Below are positions 1 through 7,211 of a stretch of DNA of 64,000 bases, one piece after another; within the stretch, counting starts at the first letter, position 1; every line of letters starts with the position of its first letter. Origin of the DNA: Bacteroidota bacterium. GTDB lineage: Bacteria > Bacteroidota > Bacteroidia > Bacteroidales > Lentimicrobiaceae. The position numbers and the translations under genes were made by a program. A model generated the notes under the pieces. The model ran no database searches, was not told the DNA's origin, and was given only the letters and a program-made list of their open reading frames with translations. The stretch is from NCBI GenBank assembly GCA_023434665.1, contig JAEYSM010000058.1, positions 135,852 through 199,851 of the forward strand. Reading direction: 5' to 3'.

Positions 1-1784
1 TCACGGCAATTTACACAACCGTGTCCGGTAAAATCTATAAAAACCGGCTTATTTAACTGCTTTGCACAGGCTAATCCCTGCTCATAATCAAAATATCCTG
101 AAAGTCCATGTGGCAAATGAAGAATCTCACCATGTTTTGGAACATCACAGAGTCTTGACGTAGTAGGCTGAGATGAATTTGCCGTGCCTGCAGAGAATAC
201 CTCAACATTTTCACGGATAATCTTATTCAGATCGAAGTCGTGTGTTGTTTGGGGTGGAAGATATCCTGATAATGCTTTGAGAGGCGCTCCAAAGAGTCCC
301 GGTATCATATAGAGGACAAAAGTAAAAGTGATAATGGCTAGCATCATCCTGGGAACACCTATATACTTAACTTCTGAATCATGCGCTGTCTTGATTTTAC
401 CTAGTAGGTACAGTCCCATTAAAGTGAAGATGACAATCCAGAATGCGAGATAAATGTCACGGTCCAGAATACCCCAATGGTAAGTTTGATCGGCAATACT
501 TAAAAATTTAAGTCCAAGCGCCAATTCAAGAAATCCTAAAACAACCTTGACTGAATTCAGCCAACCACCTGACTTAGGCATGTTATTAAGCCATCTGGGG
601 AAGAAAGCGAATAAAGTAAAGGGAAGTGCAAATGCTAGTGAAAAACCAAGCATCCCTATGATTGGCATCAGCACTTTACCTCCGGCAGAAGCAACTAAAA
701 TAGCTCCAACAATGGGACCTGTGCAGGAGAAAGATACTAATACCAGTGTAAAAGCCATAAAGAATGAACCAATTACACCTCCCCTGTCGGCCTGCGAGTC
801 GGATTTATTAATCATCCAGCTGGGTAATGTGATCTCGAACATACCAAGGAAGGAAGCAGCAAAAAACAGGAAGATAAGGAAGAATAGTACATTAGGAATC
901 CAGTGGGTGCTTAAGAAGTTAGCAAAGTTTGCACCAAATAATACTGCGACGAGTGTACCAATTATAGTGTAAATAAGAATAATAGAAAATCCGTAAACAA
1001 GTGCCTGAGTTTTTGCCCTTACTTTATTTTGTTCTTTCAGGAAAAAAGTTACAGTCATTGGAATCATTGGAAATACACAAGGTGTAAGGATGGCAGCCAA
1101 GCCTGCAAGGAATGAAATAAGGAATAAGCCTAACAGGGATTCTTCATTTTTTTCACCTTTTTTAATTTCTTCGGAAGTCTGATTAGTGGCAAGTGTATCT
1201 GCAGGTTTTTCAGAAATTGTATCAGTGGTTACAATAGTAGCCTCAGAAGCTACTGATTGAACTGTTTCATTATTTAAAGGTTCAGAACCAGCAACAGCTT
1301 GAATTGCTTCGGGATTTCCTTTTATATTGAATTCAAAATCTACTTCGTTGGGAGGAAGGCATTGCTTATCATCACAACACATAAATTCAAGATACCCCTT
1401 AATTTTAAAATCCTTAGAAGAAAGAACCTTTATTCTTTGCGTAAAAACAGCTTCTTTTGCAAAGTACTTGAGAACCATATCGAAATTTGGATCAAACTCT
1501 TCGATAGGTTTTGGCTCCTTAACCTTCCCTACAAGTTGGAATTTGTCGCTCTTCTCGATATTAAAACTGGTAGGTACAGGTCCGTTTTCCTTTATATCCT
1601 GAGAATAGAGGTGCCAGTTATCGTCAATGGTAGCCTTAAAAACCAGATCAACCTCACCTGAATTAATCTGTTTTGTTGAAAAACTCCATTTTACCGGGGT
1701 GAGAATTTGACCAGTAGCACTTGATTGAAAAATAAAAGAGATTAGTGAGACGATTAAGAAACCGTAAAAGAACTGTTTTTTCAT
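1..1784 (-). CDS. dsbD: Thiol:disulfide interchange protein DsbD, C-terminus cut by the window edge
   Basis: Inner-membrane electron carrier passing reducing power from cytoplasmic thioredoxin to the periplasm. I read it by translating the minus strand from the ATG at 1784; the frame stays open to base 1 (about 594 residues). Order: signal peptide (residues 1-24), periplasmic DsbD-alpha-like domain (about 25-160) with the cysteine motif MCCDDKQCLPP, an acidic/Thr-rich linker, then a multi-pass region of the cytochrome c biogenesis transmembrane type containing ILTPCVFPMIP and VSFSCTGP, whose Pro-flanked cysteines are the family signature. Last comes the start of a thioredoxin domain with GHGCVNCR (C590, C593). 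The remaining C-terminal part lies outside the window. Its neighbour tilS is unrelated. The family assignment is firm because all three domains are present; the exact partners are not visible. Confidence 0.93.
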   Translation of the reverse strand, partial: MKKQFFYGFLIVSLISFIFQSSATGQILTPVKWSFSTKQINSGEVDLVFKATIDDNWHLYSQDIKENGPVPTSFNIEKSDKFQLVGKVKEPKPIEEFDPNFDMVLKYFAKEAVFTQRIKVLSSKDFKIKGYLEFMCCDDKQCLPPNEVDFEFNIKGNPEAIQAVAGSEPLNNETVQSVASEATIVTTDTISEKPADTLATNQTSEEIKKGEKNEESLLGLFLISFLAGLAAILTPCVFPMIPMTVTFFLKEQNKVRAKTQALVYGFSIILIYTIIGTLVAVLFGANFANFLSTHWIPNVLFFLIFLFFAASFLGMFEITLPSWMINKSDSQADRGGVIGSFFMAFTLVLVSFSCTGPIVGAILVASAGGKVLMPIIGMLGFSLAFALPFTLFAFFPRWLNNMPKSGGWLNSVKVVLGFLELALGLKFLSIADQTYHWGILDRDIYLAFWIVIFTLMGLYLLGKIKTAHDSEVKYIGVPRMMLAIITFTFVLYMIPGLFGAPLKALSGYLPPQTTHDFDLNKIIRENVEVFSAGTANSSQPTTSRLCDVPKHGEILHLPHGLSGYFDYEQGLACAKQLNKPVFIDFTGHGCVNCR

Positions 1785-1846
1785 TCCTGGTGGTATGTTA
1801 AGTTACTAATGCTATCCTTGAAATTTTCTGTTTTTAATGAGAATAA

Positions 1847-3181
1847 TCAATCCAGTAGTTCAATCTTTAAAATTTTGTCAGTGTCATTAGTTATGCGGCA
1901 AGTATTTGAAATCCGATGGCCTACCAGCCAAACAATGGTATTATTTGAAATTAATAACCAGGCGTTTTCTTTTTCGACAATCGAAAACTTATTATCAATG
2001 AAATAGTCACTAAGTTTCTTCTTGTTGTTCATTCCGTAAGGAATAAAAGAATCACCTTCTCTCCATTTTCTTAATTTTAATGGAAACTTGAGTATTGATA
2101 GATCAAGCAAGGCAATGTTACCTGTTTTGGGAACAACAAGTTCATCATGATTAGTCAATGATGAAAATCTCAAACGAATGGGCTTGGTTAATTCAGTCAT
2201 TGATTCATCTATGAAAACCTCATCGGCAGATTCAGTCAATTCATCATCATCTTCAATGATAATGAGATAATCTCTATCTTTTATAACCCTATGCGTGCCA
2301 GAGAAGAATTGTTTTCCTGAAATTTCCTCTAATGCATCAGCAATTTCAGAGCATACTGAGCGATTAAAATTGTATTTCTGAAGAACAGCATATAGATAAA
2401 GATCAACTGGATGATATTTCAGGAGTCCCTTTATATCCAGTTTAATAATGTCGTTTTCCTCAACCAGTAGTTCTTCAGATAGTTGTGCAGTGTAATTTCT
2501 GAGTATCAACTCTGCTTCTCTAACTCTCTCAATTGTGCCGGTAATTGTTTTTCTAAAATCTGGGTTTATTACTCCCAATAAGGGAATAAGATCGTGCCGG
2601 ATTTTATTTCTAATGTACTTGGTGGTTCTGTTAGAACTATCTTCTCTGTATGCGATTGCTTCTTCAGAGGCAAATTCCTCAATTTGTCTTCTGAATGCAA
2701 ACATCATTGGATGAACGATATTCTCGCGATTAGGCAGAATGCCATGCATACCGCTGATCCCTGTTCCTCTAAGTATGTTAATAAAGAAAGTTTCAATCTG
2801 ATCGTCCAGATGATGGGCGGTGGCCAAAGCTTTAAAACCTTCAGTTTGAATTAGATCTTCAAACCATTCATAACGCAGAGTGCGAGCGGCCATTTGGACT
2901 GAGATTTTATTAAATCCTGCATACTCTCTGGTTTTAAAATGCTTTACATAGAATTTTACACCATACGATTGAGCGCAATTGGCTACGAAAGCTTCATCCT
3001 GGTTCGACTCTGTGCCTCTTAATCCGAAATTACAATGGGCAATTGAAAAGTTATATCCTGCCCGATGAAAAAGTTCGGCCATTACCATGGAGTCAACACC
3101 TCCACTGACAGCTAATAAAATGGGATCATTTGGTGTGAACAGTTCATTCTGTTCAACATACTCCTGTATAAATTCAAGCAT
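1847..3181 (-). CDS. tilS: tRNA(Ile)-lysidine synthase TilS
   Basis: ATP-dependent enzyme that converts C34 of the CAU-anticodon tRNA-Ile to lysidine, letting it read AUA. 444 residues, the usual length for the long form with C-terminal substrate domains. The PP-loop ATP-binding motif SGGVDS sits at residues 26-31, followed by HCNFGLRG (about 49-56) and the AHHLDDQIETF segment typical of the N-ATPase family. The C-terminal third matches the TilS C-terminal domain by general character (LRKWREGDSFIPYGM). The ATG at 3181 begins only four bases after a TAACTTTG promoter-like element, so the mRNA may be nearly leaderless. It is monocistronic in appearance, with dsbD 62 bases downstream. Confidence 0.95.
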   Translation of the reverse strand: MLEFIQEYVEQNELFTPNDPILLAVSGGVDSMVMAELFHRAGYNFSIAHCNFGLRGTESNQDEAFVANCAQSYGVKFYVKHFKTREYAGFNKISVQMAARTLRYEWFEDLIQTEGFKALATAHHLDDQIETFFINILRGTGISGMHGILPNRENIVHPMMFAFRRQIEEFASEEAIAYREDSSNRTTKYIRNKIRHDLIPLLGVINPDFRKTITGTIERVREAELILRNYTAQLSEELLVEENDIIKLDIKGLLKYHPVDLYLYAVLQKYNFNRSVCSEIADALEEISGKQFFSGTHRVIKDRDYLIIIEDDDELTESADEVFIDESMTELTKPIRLRFSSLTNHDELVVPKTGNIALLDLSILKFPLKLRKWREGDSFIPYGMNNKKKLSDYFIDNKFSIVEKENAWLLISNNTIVWLVGHRISNTCRITNDTDKILKIELLD

Positions 3182-3185
3182 GTGG

Positions 3186-3193
3186 CAAAGTTA
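3186..3193 (-). promoter_or_regulatory. -7 promoter element upstream of tilS
   Basis: Reads TAACTTTG on the minus strand, a full match to the Bacteroidota -7 consensus TAnnTTTG. It ends four bases before the tilS ATG, which would put the transcription start at or next to the start codon. No clear -33 TTTG was found. Confidence 0.45.
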
Positions 3194-3344
3194 ATAATTC
3201 AAGTGAAATTATGCAGGTATTTATATACAAATTGACCATACCTGCTATTTGACATTTTATATCCCGATTATCCTTACACATGGGAGGCCAACTCAACAAT
3301 CATCCATTTTTAGCGTTAATCAGTAAATGCTAAAATTATGACTT

Positions 3345-3638
3345 ATGAACATCCAGAAAAAGGAGAACGGAAGAGTTGGCAAATTATATATTGAAGAGGA
3401 TAATAACGTAGTAGCTGATATTGGATATATGATTAATGATGAAAACAATTATGTGATAGATCATACAACCGTTAGCGAAAAAATGTCAGGCAAGGGCATT
3501 GGCCAGCATTTGGTTGATGCAATGGTTAATATGGCCAGGGAGAATAATAAAAAGATAATCCCCGGATGTGAATTTGCAAAGAAAATCTTTGAGCGAAATA
3601 AGGATAGTTATTCGGATGTTTGGGATAAAAGGGAATAA
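3345..3638 (+). CDS. Small GNAT-fold N-acetyltransferase (YidJ/Acetyltransf_CG type)
   Basis: 97-residue protein resembling the short single-domain GCN5-related acetyltransferases. It has the DHTTVSEKMSGKGIGQHLV segment (residues 39-57), in which the GKGIGQ part corresponds to the acetyl-CoA pyrophosphate-binding loop, followed by an alpha helix and a PGCEFAKKIFE segment near the C-terminus that is typical of the family. Substrate is unknown. The ATG at 3345 was chosen because an ATG eight bases earlier is in another frame. It stands alone, convergent with korB across a bidirectional terminator. Confidence 0.8.
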   Translation: MNIQKKENGRVGKLYIEEDNNVVADIGYMINDENNYVIDHTTVSEKMSGKGIGQHLVDAMVNMARENNKKIIPGCEFAKKIFERNKDSYSDVWDKRE

Positions 3639-3669
3639 AAAAACCGCTCCAGAACAGAGCGGCTTTTTT
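3637..3669. terminator. Bidirectional Rho-independent terminator
   Basis: Stem CCGCTC (3644-3649) / GAGCGG (3657-3662) with a seven-base loop, seven A on the left and six T on the right, so it can work in both directions. It sits between the converging acetyltransferase gene and korB. Confidence 0.85.
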
Positions 3670-3686
3670 ATGAAGGTCTATGAGGA

Positions 3687-4730
3687 TTATTTAATTTCCC
3701 AGGTATCACCGCTGTTAAGTAAATCATCCACATTCTTTATATTAGAATGCTGCTTAGCAAAAGTAATCTGTTCTTCGACCATATCATCGTAAGTCGGATA
3801 GTTTGCAGAACGGATAACACCCATGGCAACCGGATAATGCGGATAAGCCATTTTAGCAATCATTAAGTGGATACCGGGATCTTGCTGATACATATCATGT
3901 ACTAAGAGATCATCTTCTGTAATCCCGTTTTCTCCTAAAGTAACCACTTCAAGTTGAGTTCCTTTAAGTATTATACCTTTATCCCTGTTTTTTCCGAAGA
4001 TCATTGGCTCTCCGTTCTTAAGAATAATTTGTCTGTCGTCCCTGAATTCTTTATTTGTAATTGCATCGTGTGTTTTATCAGCAAAAATTACACAATTTTC
4101 AAGGATTTCCACGATAGAAGTACCATCATGTCGGGCTGCTTCAAACATGATCTCAGTCATGAGTTTTGGATTACCATCGGGGCAACGGGCAAAAAATGTA
4201 CCCTGAGCTCCCATTACCAATTCACCAACATTGAACGGATGTTCAATTGTACCCTGAGGAGAGGTTTTAGTAATACTTCCCATGGGGGTAGTAGGAGAAT
4301 ATTGTCCTTTGGTCAGACCATAGATCTGATTATTGAAGAGGATGATATTGATATCAATGTTTCTTCTGATGATATGGATGAAGTGATTTCCGCCAATTGC
4401 CAATGAATCGCCATCGCCGGTAGCCATCCATACGCTAAGGTGTGGATTTGCAATTTTTACGCCCGAAGAGATTGCTGCGGCACGACCATGGATTCCATGA
4501 ATACCATAAGTGTTTACATAGTATGGAAACCTTGAAGAGCATCCTATACCTGAAACCATCATTACGTTTTCTTTTCTGTACCCTAATTTAGGAAATACAT
4601 TGGCCACGGAAGAAAGAATGGCATGGGCTCCGCAACCTGGACACCACTTGACCATTTGGTCGCTTACAAAGTCATCTTTCTTAAGCTCAACAGCTGAGCG
4701 CTCTATTGTTAAATTCTGAGTGTTTATCAT
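3687..4730 (-). CDS. korB: 2-oxoglutarate:ferredoxin oxidoreductase, beta subunit
   Basis: Thiamine-diphosphate subunit of a 2-oxoacid:ferredoxin oxidoreductase, most likely for 2-oxoglutarate, making succinyl-CoA, CO2 and reduced ferredoxin in the cytoplasm. 347 residues. WCPGCGAH at 29-36 supplies two of the cluster-ligand cysteines (C30, C33); GIGCSSRFPYY follows at about 61-71. The TPP/Mg motif starts at GDGDSLAIGGNH (about 105-116) and ends at FNNQIYGLTKGQYSPTT (about 132-148). The gene follows korA with two bases between them, so they form one operon. Substrate choice rests on the two-subunit architecture with a fused gamma-alpha partner and on the adjacent sucAB genes, so it is an inference; a general 2-oxoacid oxidoreductase is the alternative. 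Confidence 0.9.
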   Translation of the reverse strand: MINTQNLTIERSAVELKKDDFVSDQMVKWCPGCGAHAILSSVANVFPKLGYRKENVMMVSGIGCSSRFPYYVNTYGIHGIHGRAAAISSGVKIANPHLSVWMATGDGDSLAIGGNHFIHIIRRNIDINIILFNNQIYGLTKGQYSPTTPMGSITKTSPQGTIEHPFNVGELVMGAQGTFFARCPDGNPKLMTEIMFEAARHDGTSIVEILENCVIFADKTHDAITNKEFRDDRQIILKNGEPMIFGKNRDKGIILKGTQLEVVTLGENGITEDDLLVHDMYQQDPGIHLMIAKMAYPHYPVAMGVIRSANYPTYDDMVEEQITFAKQHSNIKNVDDLLNSGDTWEIK

Positions 4731-4732
4731 GA

Positions 4733-6583
4733 TTATTTCTCCTCCAGTGTTTTAGTTATTACCTGGGTAAGTTCAGAAACCGTGAAAGGAAGACCTTGCA
4801 CCTTATTATATTTAAGATACTTAAATTCAGGATGAGTCATCCTTAAATAATTAACAAACTGGCCACTATTGAGCTCGCAAACTAAGATTTTCTTAAATCC
4901 ACCAAAAATTTCGGCTGTATTTTTTGGAAGAGGCATAATATAATTAAAGTGAGCATGACTTACTTTTTGACCGGCTTTTTGAGCCAGTTCAACAGCCTCT
5001 TGTGCAGCGCCTAAGGTACCACCCCAACTAACAACAAGCAAATCGCCTTCATTTTCTCCGACAATTTCCTGTTTTGGAATATAGTTTGCAACTGTTTGAA
5101 CTTTCTCTTCTCTCAAAGCAACCATTTTCTGATGGTTTAAAGGGTCTGTTGAAACTGATCCTCTTCCATCTTCTTTCTCAAGTCCACCAATTCTGTGTCG
5201 TAAACCTTCGGTTCCCGGTAATGCCCATTTCCTGGCCAGGGTTTCCGGATTTCTACGATATGGCAGGAACTCAGGATCATTTGGTTCTGCGATTGGAGGA
5301 ACTATTGACGGAAGATCTGCAACACGCGGAATCCTGAATAATTGCGAACCGTTACCCAGGTATCCGTCAGTGAGTAAAATAACCGGAGTCATATGCTCCA
5401 TGGCAATTTTAGCTGCCATATAAGCATAATAGAAACAATTAGCTGAACTGGAAGCTGCAATAACAACAACAGGACATTCACCATTTCTTCCGAAAAGAGC
5501 CTGATAGAGGTCGCTTTGTTCAGATTTAGTAGGCAAACCTGTGCTTGGGCCACCACGTTGAACATCAACAATTACCAATGGAAGCTCGGTCATTACAGCA
5601 AGTCCGATAGCTTCACTCTTTAATGATAATCCGGGACCCGAGGTAGTAGTAATAGCGAGTGAGCCAGTGTAACTTGCTCCAATAGCTGAGCAGATTCCTG
5701 CAATTTCATCTTCAGCCTGGAAAACCTTAGCGCCTAATGATTTATGTTTAGCCAGTTCGATAAGAATCTCGGTAGCCGGTGTGATAGGATAAGAGCCTAG
5801 GAAAAGAGGTCTTCCTGAGCGTTCACTTGCAGCTAAAAAGCCCCAAGCTGTCGCAGTATTCCCTGTAATATTACGATATCTTCCGGGAGGTATGGCAGCT
5901 TTGCTTACCTGATAAACTGAACTTAATGCTTCAACAGTATCAGCATAACTATATCCAGCTTGCAGCACTGTTCTGTTGGCATCAATGATTTGAGGTTTAT
6001 TTTTAAATTTCTTTTCGAAGAAATGATATGTTACATCCAAACTCCAGCTGAAAAGGTGATACATGATACCTAAAGCAAACATGTTTTTACTTTTATCAGC
6101 TGTTTTAGCATCCAACCCTTTATCTTTCAGTGCTTCGCGTGTAAAAGATGTTATCGGTGCTTTAACCAGATTGTACTTACTTAAGGAACCATCTTCGAGA
6201 GGATTTGTGGTATAACCGGCTTTTTTGATTGCTGGTTCATCAAATGCATCAGCATCAACAATCAGTGTAGCACCATTTTTTGCCCACTTAAGATTGGATT
6301 TCAGAGATGCAGGGTTCATTGCAACCAGTACGTCACAATTGTCACCGGTAGTTTCAATTTTCCTGGTCCCAACATGCACCTGAAAGCCTGAAACACCTGC
6401 TATTGTGTTGTGTGGAGCACGGATTTCGGCCGGATAGTCGGGAAAAGTTGCCAGGTCAAGCCCGGCTAAAGCTGCAGTATCAGAGAAAAGTGTCCCTGAA
6501 AGTTGCATACCGTCGCCAGAGTCACCAACGAACTTAACAACTACCGCTTCTTTCTCAATAACATTACTTTTTGTTTTAACCAT
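4733..6583 (-). CDS. korA: 2-oxoglutarate:ferredoxin oxidoreductase, fused gamma-alpha subunit
   Basis: Partner of KorB. 616 residues, matching the fused form with an N-terminal gamma domain (about 10-200, with KFVGDSGDGMQLSG near residue 17) and a C-terminal alpha (pyrimidine-binding) domain starting near GSYPITPATEIL (about 262-273). The alpha domain carries FQAEDEIAGICSAIGASYTG and TTTSGPGLSLKSEAIGLA, both highly characteristic. It is the first gene of a two-gene operon transcribed away from the ferredoxin gene. A TAACTTTG -7 element lies 27-34 bases upstream of the ATG. No frameshift or missing domain. Confidence 0.92.
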   Translation of the reverse strand: MVKTKSNVIEKEAVVVKFVGDSGDGMQLSGTLFSDTAALAGLDLATFPDYPAEIRAPHNTIAGVSGFQVHVGTRKIETTGDNCDVLVAMNPASLKSNLKWAKNGATLIVDADAFDEPAIKKAGYTTNPLEDGSLSKYNLVKAPITSFTREALKDKGLDAKTADKSKNMFALGIMYHLFSWSLDVTYHFFEKKFKNKPQIIDANRTVLQAGYSYADTVEALSSVYQVSKAAIPPGRYRNITGNTATAWGFLAASERSGRPLFLGSYPITPATEILIELAKHKSLGAKVFQAEDEIAGICSAIGASYTGSLAITTTSGPGLSLKSEAIGLAVMTELPLVIVDVQRGGPSTGLPTKSEQSDLYQALFGRNGECPVVVIAASSSANCFYYAYMAAKIAMEHMTPVILLTDGYLGNGSQLFRIPRVADLPSIVPPIAEPNDPEFLPYRRNPETLARKWALPGTEGLRHRIGGLEKEDGRGSVSTDPLNHQKMVALREEKVQTVANYIPKQEIVGENEGDLLVVSWGGTLGAAQEAVELAQKAGQKVSHAHFNYIMPLPKNTAEIFGGFKKILVCELNSGQFVNYLRMTHPEFKYLKYNKVQGLPFTVSELTQVITKTLEEK

Positions 6584-6609
6584 GATATTAAGGTAATTGA
6601 ATTTACATG

Positions 6610-6617
6610 CAAAGTTA
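6610..6617 (-). promoter_or_regulatory. -7 promoter element for korAB
   Basis: Minus-strand TAACTTTG fits TAnnTTTG and would give a short leader of about 20 bases ahead of the korA ATG. No convincing -33 element was seen at 19-23 bases. Confidence 0.5.
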
Positions 6618-6808
6618 AGGGTTTTAATTTGATCTATCCTGCCGAAAATCAGGAATTATTTGCATTGAATGCTAATTAATTAAGCACTTTTAGATAGGAT
6701 TTTCAAATAGGATTATTATATTGGGCGACTTTTGTTTACTTATTTCAGTTTTAACTATTTAGAACCTTTAAAAATTGCCTAAAACTTTTTTTGTTTTGAT
6801 ATTCCATT

Positions 6809-6816
6809 TATCTTTG
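6809..6816 (+). promoter_or_regulatory. -7 promoter element for the ferredoxin gene
   Basis: TATCTTTG matches TAnnTTTG exactly, preceded by T-rich sequence with TTTTG ending at 6793 (spacing of 15, shorter than usual). The predicted leader is about 37 bases. The 276-base gap between korA and this gene thus carries two divergent promoters. Confidence 0.6.
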
Positions 6817-6859
6817 CGCTAATAAACAACCATTAAATACAAACTTAAATAATCAAGCC

Positions 6860-7027
6860 ATGGCTTATTTAATTTCAGATGACTGCACGGCATGCGGCAC
6901 TTGCATTGATGAATGTCCAGTTGAAGCGATCTCGGAAGGTGATATTTACAAAATAGATCCAGATATTTGCACAGATTGCGGATCATGTGCTGATGTTTGT
7001 CCAGTAGAAGCAATTCATCCTGCATAA
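6860..7027 (+). CDS. 2[4Fe-4S] ferredoxin, 55 residues
   Basis: Small soluble electron carrier. Translated directly from the ATG at 6860: two CxxCxxCxxxCP motifs with ligands C9, C12, C15, C19 and C37, C40, C43, C47 and the classic internal near-repeat (CPVEAIS / CPVEAIH) of clostridial-type ferredoxins. At 55 residues it is the normal length for that family. It is transcribed divergently from korAB and is closed by a very strong terminator, so it is monocistronic. Its position beside korAB suggests it is the electron acceptor of that enzyme, but ferredoxins are shared carriers and this is an inference. Confidence 0.95.
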   Translation: MAYLISDDCTACGTCIDECPVEAISEGDIYKIDPDICTDCGSCADVCPVEAIHPA

Positions 7028-7044
7028 GGTTATTGCTTTTCAAT

Positions 7045-7085
7045 AGAAAAGGAGAGGAACCAGAGGTTTCTCTCCTTTTCTGTTT
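7045..7085 (+). terminator. Strong Rho-independent terminator after the ferredoxin gene
   Basis: A 17-base-pair stem (7045-7061 with 7065-7081; one G-T pair) around a three-base loop, followed by GTTTT. It separates the ferredoxin transcript from sucA. Confidence 0.88.
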
Positions 7086-7180
7086 TAAAGAAATTACTTG
7101 CATTTCCACCACTTTCGGCCCGAAACATTCTCATGTGTTCTTTGTTTTAATGGGAACACTAAAAACCGCTTGGTTTTTAG

Positions 7181-7188
7181 TACATTTG
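7181..7188 (+). promoter_or_regulatory. -7 promoter element for sucAB
   Basis: TACATTTG matches TAnnTTTG and lies 23 bases before the sucA ATG at 7212, predicting a leader of 15-18 bases. It argues against the longer upstream reading from 7098. Confidence 0.6.
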
Positions 7189-7211
7189 TTAATAGACATA
7201 ATACTTCTGTG

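Noticed and set aside
547..972. 141-codon open frame antisense to dsbD
   Set aside because: It is the complement of the DsbD membrane region.
3954..4406. 150-codon open frame antisense to korB
   Set aside because: It lies wholly within a gene with clear family motifs, has no homologous feel or start context, and follows from the codon composition of the real gene.
7098..7211. N-terminal extension of SucA from a TTG at 7098
   Set aside because: It would put the sucA -7 promoter element inside the coding region, and the standard E1o N-terminus begins at the ATG at 7212.
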